Of a stretch of DNA of 26,513 bases, positions 1 through 5,657 are shown in pieces. The position numbers and the translations under genes were made by a program. Positions within the stretch are counted from its first letter, which is position 1; each line of letters begins with the position of its first letter. A model generated the notes under the pieces. That model had not been told where the DNA came from and searched no databases. It saw only the letters and a program-made list of their open reading frames with translations. The stretch is from contig JANNNB010000371.1 of assembly GCA_031398325.1 (NCBI GenBank), positions 1-26,513 on the forward strand, in the 5' to 3' direction. This DNA is from Sva-07 sp031398325 (lineage in GTDB: Bacteria > Actinomycetota > Acidimicrobiia > Acidimicrobiales > Ilumatobacteraceae).

Positions 1-498
1 GAGACCGACTCGCAGCCCGACGCCGAGGACACGATCGCGCCGGAACTCGCTCCGCTGCGGCGGCAGGCCTTCGAGGATCTCTATCGCTCGAGGTACACGC
101 CGATGGTGCGCCTGGCCTACGTGCTGGTCGATACCGTCGACGACGCCGAGCACGTCGTGCAGGATGCGTTCCTCGCGCTGTACCGGCGGTACGACCGGGT
201 CCTCACCCCGGAGGCGTACCTCCGCACGTGCGTGGTCAACGGAGCCCGCAAGGTGCTGCGGCGACGAGCGTTAATGCGGCGCCGCCCCGTCGATCCGCCG
301 ACGTCCAGCGAACTCGAGTTCAACCACGTCTTCGATGCGGTGCGCCGGCTCTCTGCAGATCAGCGGGTCGTGATCGCGCTGCGGTACGAGGAACACCTCA
401 GCGACGCCGAGATCGCCGCGGTCATGTCCATCCCGGTCGGGACCGTCAAGTCTCGGCTCCATCGCGCGCTAGCGCGCCTTCGCCTGGAGATCACATGA
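1..498 (+). CDS. ECF RNA polymerase sigma factor, SigE-like (5' end outside window)
   Basis: The reading frame is open from base 1, so the start lies upstream; 165 residues are visible. Region 2 begins near residue 24 (FEDLYRSRYTPMVRLAYVLV) and includes the DDAEHVVQDAFLAL segment that binds core polymerase and the -10 element. Region 4 spans about 112-162, with a helix-turn-helix (LSDAEIAAVMSIPVGTVKSRL) for the -35 element. There is no region 1 or 3, which is the ECF layout, and the sequence resembles the actinobacterial SigE-type group. The TGA overlaps the ATG of the next gene (ATGA), so the two are co-translated, as is usual for an ECF factor and its regulator. Which promoters it recognises cannot be told from the sequence. 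Confidence 0.9.
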   Translation, partial: ETDSQPDAEDTIAPELAPLRRQAFEDLYRSRYTPMVRLAYVLVDTVDDAEHVVQDAFLALYRRYDRVLTPEAYLRTCVVNGARKVLRRRALMRRRPVDPPTSSELEFNHVFDAVRRLSADQRVVIALRYEEHLSDAEIAAVMSIPVGTVKSRLHRALARLRLEIT

Positions 499-1271
499 CC
501 GACGACAACGATTTCGACCGTCGACTCGACGCCGCATTCGCATCCCGCGCCGGAGGCGTGCACCTCACACCACCCGACATCGACGAACTGTTCAGCCGGG
601 GCCAGCAGCGGACCCGGCGCACACTCGTCGCCGGGAGTCTCGGCGTCCTGGCCATCGGCGCCGTCGGTATCTTCGTGTTCGCCAACGCCGGTGGATCGAC
701 GCCGCAGGACGCGCTCACCGAGTCGCTGCCACCGGTCGAGCAGATGGCGTCGACCACCGTCTCCCTCGACCGGACGGCGTGGTCGTGCGTCGGCCCAATG
801 GGCACATCGGAGGATGGTGCGGTCGCATTCTTCGAATCGTGTACACCCGGCGGATCGTGGTCGCCGTATGCCCCCACCACCACGACGGATGTACCGGTCA
901 CCACGGTCGTGTGCTCCACCGATCCGATCTCGACGGCCGAAGCGACCACGACCGTTCAGTACTGCGGTGACCCGATCGTGGCCGGCGACACCACCACCAC
1001 GACGTCGATCGAGTCCGGCGACGTCGTCCCGACATGCACGATCCCCGGCTGCCTGACCGAGTACGTCGTGCGGACCGGTGACTATCCGATGAGGGTCGCC
1101 GAGATGTTCTGCATCTCCGTCGACGAGTTGGTCGCCGCCAACGGTTGGGCGGGTCCGAACGCGTTCCCGTTCCCCGGTGTCGCCATCACGCTCCCGTCGA
1201 CCGCCTTTTACTGTGCCTCGGCGAACCCGACGACGACGTTCGACGCACCGACGACGACCGCACCGGCCTGA
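495..1271 (+). CDS. Single-pass membrane protein with extracytoplasmic LysM domain, candidate anti-sigma factor
   Basis: A 258-aa protein starting inside the sigma gene's stop codon. Residues 1-42 are a short acidic then basic cytoplasmic segment, 43-64 form one transmembrane helix, and the rest should lie outside. The outer part has Thr-rich linkers (about 128-133, 151-153, 166-170, and the C-terminus) and eight cysteines (98, 116, 140, 157, 181, 186, 206, 240) that could form disulfides. Residues 188-233 resemble a LysM fold (EYVVRTGDYPMRVAEMFCIS, then VDELVAANGW and a final ITLPS), a peptidoglycan or chitin binder. No zinc anti-sigma motif (HxxxCxxC) is present. Position and topology suggest it controls the upstream sigma factor in response to the cell wall; this role is inferred. 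Confidence 0.8.
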   Translation: MTDDNDFDRRLDAAFASRAGGVHLTPPDIDELFSRGQQRTRRTLVAGSLGVLAIGAVGIFVFANAGGSTPQDALTESLPPVEQMASTTVSLDRTAWSCVGPMGTSEDGAVAFFESCTPGGSWSPYAPTTTTDVPVTTVVCSTDPISTAEATTTVQYCGDPIVAGDTTTTTSIESGDVVPTCTIPGCLTEYVVRTGDYPMRVAEMFCISVDELVAANGWAGPNAFPFPGVAITLPSTAFYCASANPTTTFDAPTTTAPA

Positions 1272-1292
1272 CGGCGCGCGGTGCGTGCGGCA

Positions 1293-1325
1293 GTTGGTGC
1301 GCGGTGCCTGACCCCGCGCACCAAC
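1293..1325 (+). terminator. Hairpin downstream of the LysM membrane-protein gene
   Basis: A perfect 12-bp inverted repeat: GTTGGTGCGCGG at 1293-1304 pairs with CCGCGCACCAAC at 1314-1325 across a 9-base loop. It starts 21 bases after the stop codon. No U-tract follows. It probably terminates the sigma/LysM transcript before the tetR promoter at 1346. Confidence 0.55.
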
Positions 1326-1345
1326 CCGGAATGTCGGTCGAGGGG

Positions 1346-1351
1346 TAGCGT
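1346..1351 (+). promoter_or_regulatory. -10 box of a leaderless promoter for tetR at 1359
   Basis: TAGCGT fits the TANNNT pattern and is followed by exactly 7 bases and then ATG. Transcription would start at or next to the start codon. No Shine-Dalgarno sequence and no clear -35 are visible. Confidence 0.45.
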
Positions 1352-1358
1352 CGCGTCG

Positions 1359-1976
1359 ATGACGACGGCGGCGGCGGTTCCGGCTCGACGGCCGAAGAGC
1401 GCGCGTGGCGAGGGCGACCGGCTGCGTCAGGATCTCCTCGAGTCGGCGGCCAACCTCATGGCCACCCACGGCGACGTCGACAGCATTTCGCTGCGTGCCG
1501 TTGCGCGAGATGCAGGTGTGTCGCCTACTGCCGTCTACCGCCACTTTCCGGACCACCTCACACTCCTGCGTGAGGCCAGCGACTACTGCTGGACGAATCT
1601 GCGTGACGCGCTCGCCACCGCGAGGCGATCCTCGACCGACCCGTTCGTGTCGTTTCGCGCCCACGGCGAGGCCTACGTCCAGTTCGCCATCGATCATCCC
1701 GGGCAGTACCGGGCGCTGTTCTCGAACAAAATCGATCTCGGTGGAGAATCGTCAGCGGTCGGACAAGCGTGCTTCCAGTTGCTGCTCGACGACGTCACCA
1801 CGATCCTCGGTCTCCTCACCGATGATCGTGATCCACACTTCGTCGCCGCCCAGGTCCACACGTGGATCCACGGGATCGTCGATCTGCGCAACACCCACCC
1901 CGACGTCCCGTGGCCGGACACGCTTGACCTCCTCGACGGCCTCGGCACCGCTCTCCGGCTCCACCCCGGCGCCTGA
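1359..1976 (+). CDS. TetR/AcrR family transcriptional regulator, WHG-type C-terminal domain
   Basis: A 205-aa one-component repressor. The N-terminal DNA-binding domain spans about residues 20-70, with the typical helix-turn-helix SLRAVARDAGVSPTAVYRHF. The C-terminal half contains FRAHGEAYVQFAIDHPGQYRALF, characteristic of the TetR_C_33 (WHG) ligand-binding domain. The ATG at 1359 is preferred over an in-frame start at 1281 because the latter adds 26 uncharacteristic residues overlapping the terminator hairpin, and because a -10 box sits 7 bases before 1359. It stands alone, convergent with trmI, so its target is not evident; it may regulate itself. The ligand is unknown. Confidence 0.88.
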   Translation: MTTAAAVPARRPKSARGEGDRLRQDLLESAANLMATHGDVDSISLRAVARDAGVSPTAVYRHFPDHLTLLREASDYCWTNLRDALATARRSSTDPFVSFRAHGEAYVQFAIDHPGQYRALFSNKIDLGGESSAVGQACFQLLLDDVTTILGLLTDDRDPHFVAAQVHTWIHGIVDLRNTHPDVPWPDTLDLLDGLGTALRLHPGA

Positions 1977-2019
1977 TCGACCGACCGGGCCACCGATTCA
2001 GCGATTGAACCACTCGCCG

Positions 2020-2805
2020 TCAGGCGTCGTTGCGGCCGAGGAACCGGGCAACGCTCAAGAACGCGGTATGGGCGACCATCCGGTGATCAGGTCGGACCGC
2101 TTGGCCCTCGATGTGCCAGCCGCGATGGAGCACCTCGATCGTGCGGGCATCGATCCACTTCCCCTTGAGCGACTCGCGCACCTGGGCAGCCTGGGTGATC
2201 GAAGGCGTGTACGCAACGAGCAGCCCGCCGGCCGAGAGCACGCCCTCGGCGTGGGGTACGACCTGCCACGGCTCGGGGATGTCGAGCACGACTCGGTCGA
2301 ACGGGCCGTGCGCCGGGTCGATGCCCTCGTAGCTGTCGGCGATGTGGATGTGGTAGCGCTCGAGCGCCGACGCGCCGAGAAAGCTCTCGACGTTCTTGCG
2401 GGCCCGGTTCGCGAAGTCTTCGCGGATCTCGTACCCGACGATCTCGGCGCCGTAGCGCAACATCGTCATCGACAACGCACCTGAGCCGATGCCGCTCTCG
2501 AACACGCGCACACCCGGACCGATGTCGGCGAGGATGCAGATCGGTCCGAGATCCTTCGGGTAGATCACCTGTGCGCCCCGTGGCATCTCGACCACGAAGT
2601 CTTCGAGCGTCGGGCGCAGCGCCGTGTACTCCGACCCCTTCGTCGAACGCACGACGACACCCTCGCGCGACCCGATGATCGAGGCGTGGGTGACGAAACC
2701 TGCGTGCGAATGGAACTCGCCGTCATCCACGAGATCGATCAGGTACCGCCGCTTCTTCGAATCGAGCAGCAGCACTTTCTCGCCGGTGGCGAAGTTCGCA
2801 GTCAT
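2020..2805 (-). CDS. trmI: tRNA (adenine-N1-)-methyltransferase TrmI (A58)
   Basis: A 261-aa class I SAM-dependent methyltransferase that makes m1A58 in the tRNA T-loop. The N-terminal beta domain (1-95) includes SHAGFVTHASIIGS. The SAM-binding motif follows (FESGIGSGALS, about 102-112), then an acidic loop (GYEIRED, 124-130), and the catalytic-site motif LDIPEPW (174-180) with Asp175. The C-terminal HRMVAHTAFLSVAR stretch is typical of TrmI. Actinobacterial TrmI proteins are about 280 aa, so length agrees. The ATG at 2805 overlaps the stop of the thiolase gene (ATGA), showing translational coupling. Upstream in-frame sequence is out-of-frame thiolase sequence and was not used. It is the last gene of the operon, convergent with the TetR gene. 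Confidence 0.93.
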   Translation of the reverse strand: MTANFATGEKVLLLDSKKRRYLIDLVDDGEFHSHAGFVTHASIIGSREGVVVRSTKGSEYTALRPTLEDFVVEMPRGAQVIYPKDLGPICILADIGPGVRVFESGIGSGALSMTMLRYGAEIVGYEIREDFANRARKNVESFLGASALERYHIHIADSYEGIDPAHGPFDRVVLDIPEPWQVVPHAEGVLSAGGLLVAYTPSITQAAQVRESLKGKWIDARTIEVLHRGWHIEGQAVRPDHRMVAHTAFLSVARFLGRNDA

Positions 2806-3779
2806 CGACGTCCCCGGCCACCGTTGCGGCCCGACAACACGAATTCGACCGGAACCGGTTCGATCGCTCGCGACTTGTCGAGCAGACGGCAGAAGGCGCA
2901 GACGTCGCCGGTCGTCGGCGACCCGCAACGTTCGCAGTCGTTGAGGCCGTCCACTGCGGCGGCGGAATGCCCGACGAGCAGCGGGGCCATCCGGTCGAGA
3001 AATCCCAGGTAGAAGGCCGCCTTCGCGCCGGGCGAGCTCGCCTCGATCGAGTTCAAGGTCTCTTTGTAGCTCAGGTGGCGGTTGCCCTTCGCCATCGGGC
3101 ACTCCTCCACCAGGTAATCGATGCCGCGAACCACGCACCAGGCCGCCATCTCGCGCTCGGTGAGACGGACCAACGGCTTGACCTTGCGGGGGAAGCCGTC
3201 CGCAGCCGGCAGGACCGGCAGCTGCCGTGCGAGATAGTCGATGTCCCATCGCATCGTGTTGCCGAACAACACGGCGGCCTCGTCGTCGAGGTTGTGGCCG
3301 GTGACGACGACGTCATATCCGCCGTCCAGCGCTGCACGATCGAACAGGCGTCGCTTCGACAGACCGCACGCCGAACATGGCACCCGGCCGGTTGCGACAG
3401 ACGCCGTCGGTACGTCGTAGCCGTACTCCTCGCGGAGATCGATCACCTGGAGGTGCAACCCGCGGTCATCGGCGAACCTGCGTACGTAGTCGGCGCTCTC
3501 CTCGGAGTACTCCCCGATCCCGAGCCCGATGTACAGGCCGTCGGCCTGGTAGCCCGCCTCGATGAGCATGTCCCAGACAGCGAGGGAGTCCTTGCCGCCG
3601 CTCACCGCGACCAGGATCCGATCGGTCGGCTGCAACATGTCGAAATCGTCGATCGCCTTGGCCATCTGACGTCGGCAGAGCTGCTGCAGGTGTTCTGCGC
3701 AGAAGTTGGCATTGTGTCGCGGCAGATCGATGACCGCAGGCCCCTTGCACACCTTGCACTTGCTGCCGGAGGCGGTCAT
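2802..3779 (-). CDS. ttuA: TtuA/Ncs6-family tRNA thiotransferase
   Basis: A 325-aa PP-loop ATPase that activates a tRNA uridine by adenylation and inserts sulfur from a protein thiocarboxylate. Visible elements in order: N-terminal zinc site C8-C11-C27-H30; PP-loop SGGKDS at 60-65; Cys135 and Cys138 (PCSAC) plus Cys227 (EECPMAKGN), the three ligands for the [4Fe-4S] cluster in TtuA; catalytic segment GHNLDDEA at 161-168; and C-terminal zinc site C282, C285, C294, C297. Two terminal zinc sites flanking the PP-loop core distinguish this group from TilS and MnmA. In Thermus, TtuA makes 2-thioribothymidine at position 54. It overlaps the sulfur-carrier gene upstream and trmI downstream by 4 bases each, supporting T54 over U34 as target; that choice is inferred. 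Confidence 0.9.
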   Translation of the reverse strand: MTASGSKCKVCKGPAVIDLPRHNANFCAEHLQQLCRRQMAKAIDDFDMLQPTDRILVAVSGGKDSLAVWDMLIEAGYQADGLYIGLGIGEYSEESADYVRRFADDRGLHLQVIDLREEYGYDVPTASVATGRVPCSACGLSKRRLFDRAALDGGYDVVVTGHNLDDEAAVLFGNTMRWDIDYLARQLPVLPAADGFPRKVKPLVRLTEREMAAWCVVRGIDYLVEECPMAKGNRHLSYKETLNSIEASSPGAKAAFYLGFLDRMAPLLVGHSAAAVDGLNDCERCGSPTTGDVCAFCRLLDKSRAIEPVPVEFVLSGRNGGRGRR

Positions 3780-3976
3780 TCCGCACCGCCGGAGATCACG
3801 GGACGGACTTCGATCACGTCGTCCTCCGTCAGGCGAGCGTCGCCCGGCACGAGCGTGCCGTTGCAGATCACGAGGTGCGACTCGCGTGCCAAGCCGAGGT
3901 CGTCGAGCAGCCGATTGACCGAACGGGCCCCCTGCACGTCGATCTCTCGGCGCGGGTTGCGCAACATCACCCTCAT
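3776..3976 (-). CDS. ttuB: TtuB/ThiS/MoaD-like ubiquitin-fold sulfur carrier
   Basis: A 66-aa protein of the beta-grasp sulfur-carrier family. It has the usual pattern: an N-terminal beta hairpin, a helix (ARSVNRLLDDLGL), VICNGTLVPGDARLTEDDVIEVRPV, and a terminal Gly-Gly. Carriers of this family are adenylated at the final glycine by an E1-like enzyme (TtuC/MoeB) and given sulfur by a cysteine desulfurase, then pass it to the thiolase. Its 3' end overlaps the thiolase start (ATGA), so TtuA is the likely partner. Unusually, two residues (Ala-Glu) follow the Gly-Gly, so the tail may need trimming before use. No E1 enzyme or protease gene lies in the window. A Met three codons in is an alternative start. 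Confidence 0.85.
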   Translation of the reverse strand: MRVMLRNPRREIDVQGARSVNRLLDDLGLARESHLVICNGTLVPGDARLTEDDVIEVRPVISGGAE

Positions 3977-4000
3977 GATCGCGACGTCACGGCCGGAACG

Positions 4001-4378
4001 CTAGGGCCGGAACTTCGGATTTTGGATCTCCGCCCAGGCGGTCTCGTACGCCTTGGCCTTCGTCAGCCCCAAGGCCTTGCGCTGTTTGCGTGTCGTCGGC
4101 GTCATCGTGGAGACCTTGATGGTGTGTCCGGGGCCGACGCGATAGCGCGCCAGGCGCTCGGGCCGCCGGCCGAAGGTCCCTTCGACCGGACCACGCAAGA
4201 ACACGGCGACGGCGACGAACTTCCAGAACAGGCTGGGTCCGAGGAGGCCTTCGGAGATGGCCTTGCGCTGAATGACCACCGATGGCCGCACGGCGTTCGG
4301 CAGGGTCTTGGAGAGCCCGAGCGTGTTCAACAGCACCTTGCGGCGCCGAAGCAGTGCAGAGGGGCCGAAACCTGCCAT
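4001..4378 (-). CDS. Conserved-looking hypothetical protein, basic, one possible membrane segment
   Basis: A 125-aa basic protein I do not recognise. One short hydrophobic stretch lies around 50-61 (LFWKFVAVAVFL), perhaps a single membrane helix or re-entrant segment. The flanks are Arg/Lys-rich, and the C-terminus (TPTTRKQRKALGLTKAKAYETAWAE) looks helical and basic, so it could face the cytoplasm and touch nucleic acid or lipid. Its start shares one base with the stop of the preceding 71-aa membrane protein (TGATG), and it lies 24 bases before ttuB, so it is almost certainly in the same transcript. No catalytic motif is seen. Confidence 0.7.
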   Translation of the reverse strand: MAGFGPSALLRRRKVLLNTLGLSKTLPNAVRPSVVIQRKAISEGLLGPSLFWKFVAVAVFLRGPVEGTFGRRPERLARYRVGPGHTIKVSTMTPTTRKQRKALGLTKAKAYETAWAEIQNPKFRP

Positions 4379-4593
4379 CAGATGCGACGGATCTCGACGA
4401 TGGCGCTGCGCTTCTTGCCCGACCGCTTGCCGAGCAGGAAGAAGATCATCAACAGGAGCAGCCCTCCGCCGGCCGCGATGCTGACCGCGGTCGACTTCTT
4501 GTCGTCGACGACGCCCTGTACGTCACCCTGAAGCGACCGGAACTTTCGCTCGAGGTCCTCCGGCGTGATCTTCGTGGTCTGGTTGGTGGCCAT
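4378..4593 (-). CDS. Small single-pass membrane protein, unknown function
   Basis: A 71-aa protein. A charged N-terminal segment (1-32, probably helical) precedes one hydrophobic helix at about 35-54 (STAVSIAAGGGLLLLMIFFLL) and a very basic tail (GKRSGKKR), giving an N-out/C-in orientation by the positive-inside rule. An AGGAG ribosome-binding site stands 8 bases before the ATG. It lies between two other small unknown proteins and overlaps the next gene by one base. It is too short for any family assignment, but its clear ribosome site, tight spacing and good codon use support a real gene. Confidence 0.72.
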   Translation of the reverse strand: MATNQTTKITPEDLERKFRSLQGDVQGVVDDKKSTAVSIAAGGGLLLLMIFFLLGKRSGKKRSAIVEIRRI

Positions 4594-4603
4594 CGTTGGG
4601 CTC

Positions 4604-4969
4604 CTACTTCGGTTCCTTGTTGAGCGTCGTCTTCTTGATCCGCATCAACGTGAGCGCGAGCAGCCCGATCGCCACGACGAGCGTGATGAGGTAGGCCAGC
4701 CACGAGAGCGATCCGCTGGACGTCCGACCCCACTCCTCCTCGACCAGGCGCAGCACCCCGATCAGCACGACGACGAGACCGAGACCGAGGCAGAATGCAC
4801 CCGCGGCCCCGAAAGCGATCCAGCGCCCGACTCCACGCAGCGGGTCGATCGTCTCCTGCTTCGCGTAGGCCCGGACGAACTCGATGAGTTCCGGGATGGA
4901 GGTGTCGTCGAGCTTCTTTCGACGACGGTGCAGCGGATTGTGGTCGGACACGGGCACCGTTTCTATCAC
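4604..4969 (-). CDS. Two-pass membrane protein, unknown function
   Basis: A 121-aa protein with two hydrophobic helices, about 49-73 (WIAFGAAGAFCLGLGLVVVL) and 88-108 (LAYLITLVVAIGLLALTL), and a basic C-terminus (RIKKTTLNKEPK). The cytoplasmic N-terminal 45 residues are charged and helical (IPELIEFVRAYAKQE). The hairpin shape recalls actinobacterial holin-superfamily proteins, but there is no lysis gene nearby, so a holin role is not claimed. The start is GTG at 4969, overlapping the stop of the Lon-N gene (GTGA); a second GTG lies 12 bases (4 codons) downstream. Its position suggests co-expression with the Lon-N protein and the 71-aa membrane protein. Confidence 0.72.
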   Translation of the reverse strand: MIETVPVSDHNPLHRRRKKLDDTSIPELIEFVRAYAKQETIDPLRGVGRWIAFGAAGAFCLGLGLVVVLIGVLRLVEEEWGRTSSGSLSWLAYLITLVVAIGLLALTLMRIKKTTLNKEPK

Positions 4970-5601
4970 GTCAGGCGGAACTTGAGCATGGCGTCCACGT
5001 CATCGAGGATGTCGTCGAGTGCTTCCAACCGCGCTCTGGGGCCCGGCGACGCGAGCAGGCGAAACCGGTCGGCGGGCCCGAGCGGTGCGATCGCCGCAAG
5101 ATGGTACGTGGCGACCAACGGGTCGGGTGAGATGTCCGCCTCGAACGGCTCTGATGGCTGGTCGCCTGATTGGGCCTCGACGCGTTCGGCCAGGGCGAGG
5201 GTTTCTCGAACACGAGCATGTGCGGCCTCCACCGCAACCGCCAGCCCTTCCGGGTCAGGATCCTCGTCCGGCCACTCGTCGACGTCGGCGATCGGATACG
5301 GGTCGTCGGGCAGCCATGCATTCACCTTGATCCGGCGGGTGCCGACCGCCACGAGCGCGTAGCGGCTCTCGTCGAGCGCATCGATCTGGAGCATCTGCGC
5401 CACCGTGCCGACCATCGCCCGCTCGTCGCCCCCGCCCGCCTCTCGGCCGTGGGTGATCAGCACCTGACCGAACTCGGGCTCTCCGTCCTCCTGAAGGCAG
5501 TCCACGATCATCTGGCGATACCGAGGCTCGAACACGTGGAGCGGGAGGAGACCGCCCGGGAGCAGCACGCTCCCGAGTGGGAACATGGGCATCACCGGCA
5601 T
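4966..5601 (-). CDS. Stand-alone Lon N-terminal (substrate-binding) domain protein
   Basis: A 211-aa protein containing only the LON substrate-binding (PF02190-type) domain. It opens with MPVMPMFPLGSVLLPGGLLP, then LHVFEPRYRQMIVDCLQ, the hallmark of this family, followed by a beta-rich core (EFGQVLITHGRE, GTVAQMLQI, YALVAVGTRRIKV) to about residue 125 and a helical bundle to the end. There is no AAA+ or Ser-Lys protease domain, so it is not a Lon protease; such single-domain proteins are common in actinobacteria and presumably bind unfolded or specific partners. Start ATG 5601 is supported by the family N-terminus and a TACGGT box 6 bases upstream. It begins the short-protein cluster leading into ttuB-ttuA-trmI. 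Confidence 0.85.
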   Translation of the reverse strand: MPVMPMFPLGSVLLPGGLLPLHVFEPRYRQMIVDCLQEDGEPEFGQVLITHGREAGGGDERAMVGTVAQMLQIDALDESRYALVAVGTRRIKVNAWLPDDPYPIADVDEWPDEDPDPEGLAVAVEAAHARVRETLALAERVEAQSGDQPSEPFEADISPDPLVATYHLAAIAPLGPADRFRLLASPGPRARLEALDDILDDVDAMLKFRLT

Positions 5602-5607
5602 TCCGCC

Positions 5608-5613
5608 ACCGTA
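5608..5613 (-). promoter_or_regulatory. -10 box of a probable leaderless promoter for the Lon-N gene
   Basis: On the minus strand TACGGT is followed by GGCGGA and then ATG (6-base gap). The 56-base interval after the dacB-like gene makes room for an internal promoter that could drive the Lon-N to trmI genes. GGCGGA could also act as a weak ribosome-binding site, so leaderless initiation is not certain here. Confidence 0.4.
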
Positions 5614-5657
5614 GGCGCGCGCCACGGATCGGACAGAGCGGGTCGGCGCATCACGGA

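Noticed and set aside
1977..2019. Bidirectional terminator between convergent tetR and trmI
   Set aside because: Only a 4-bp TTCA/TGAA repeat is visible, which is within chance expectation.
4604..4969. Phage holin
   Set aside because: Only the two-helix shape is suggestive. There is no endolysin or phage gene nearby, and the gene sits in a housekeeping operon.
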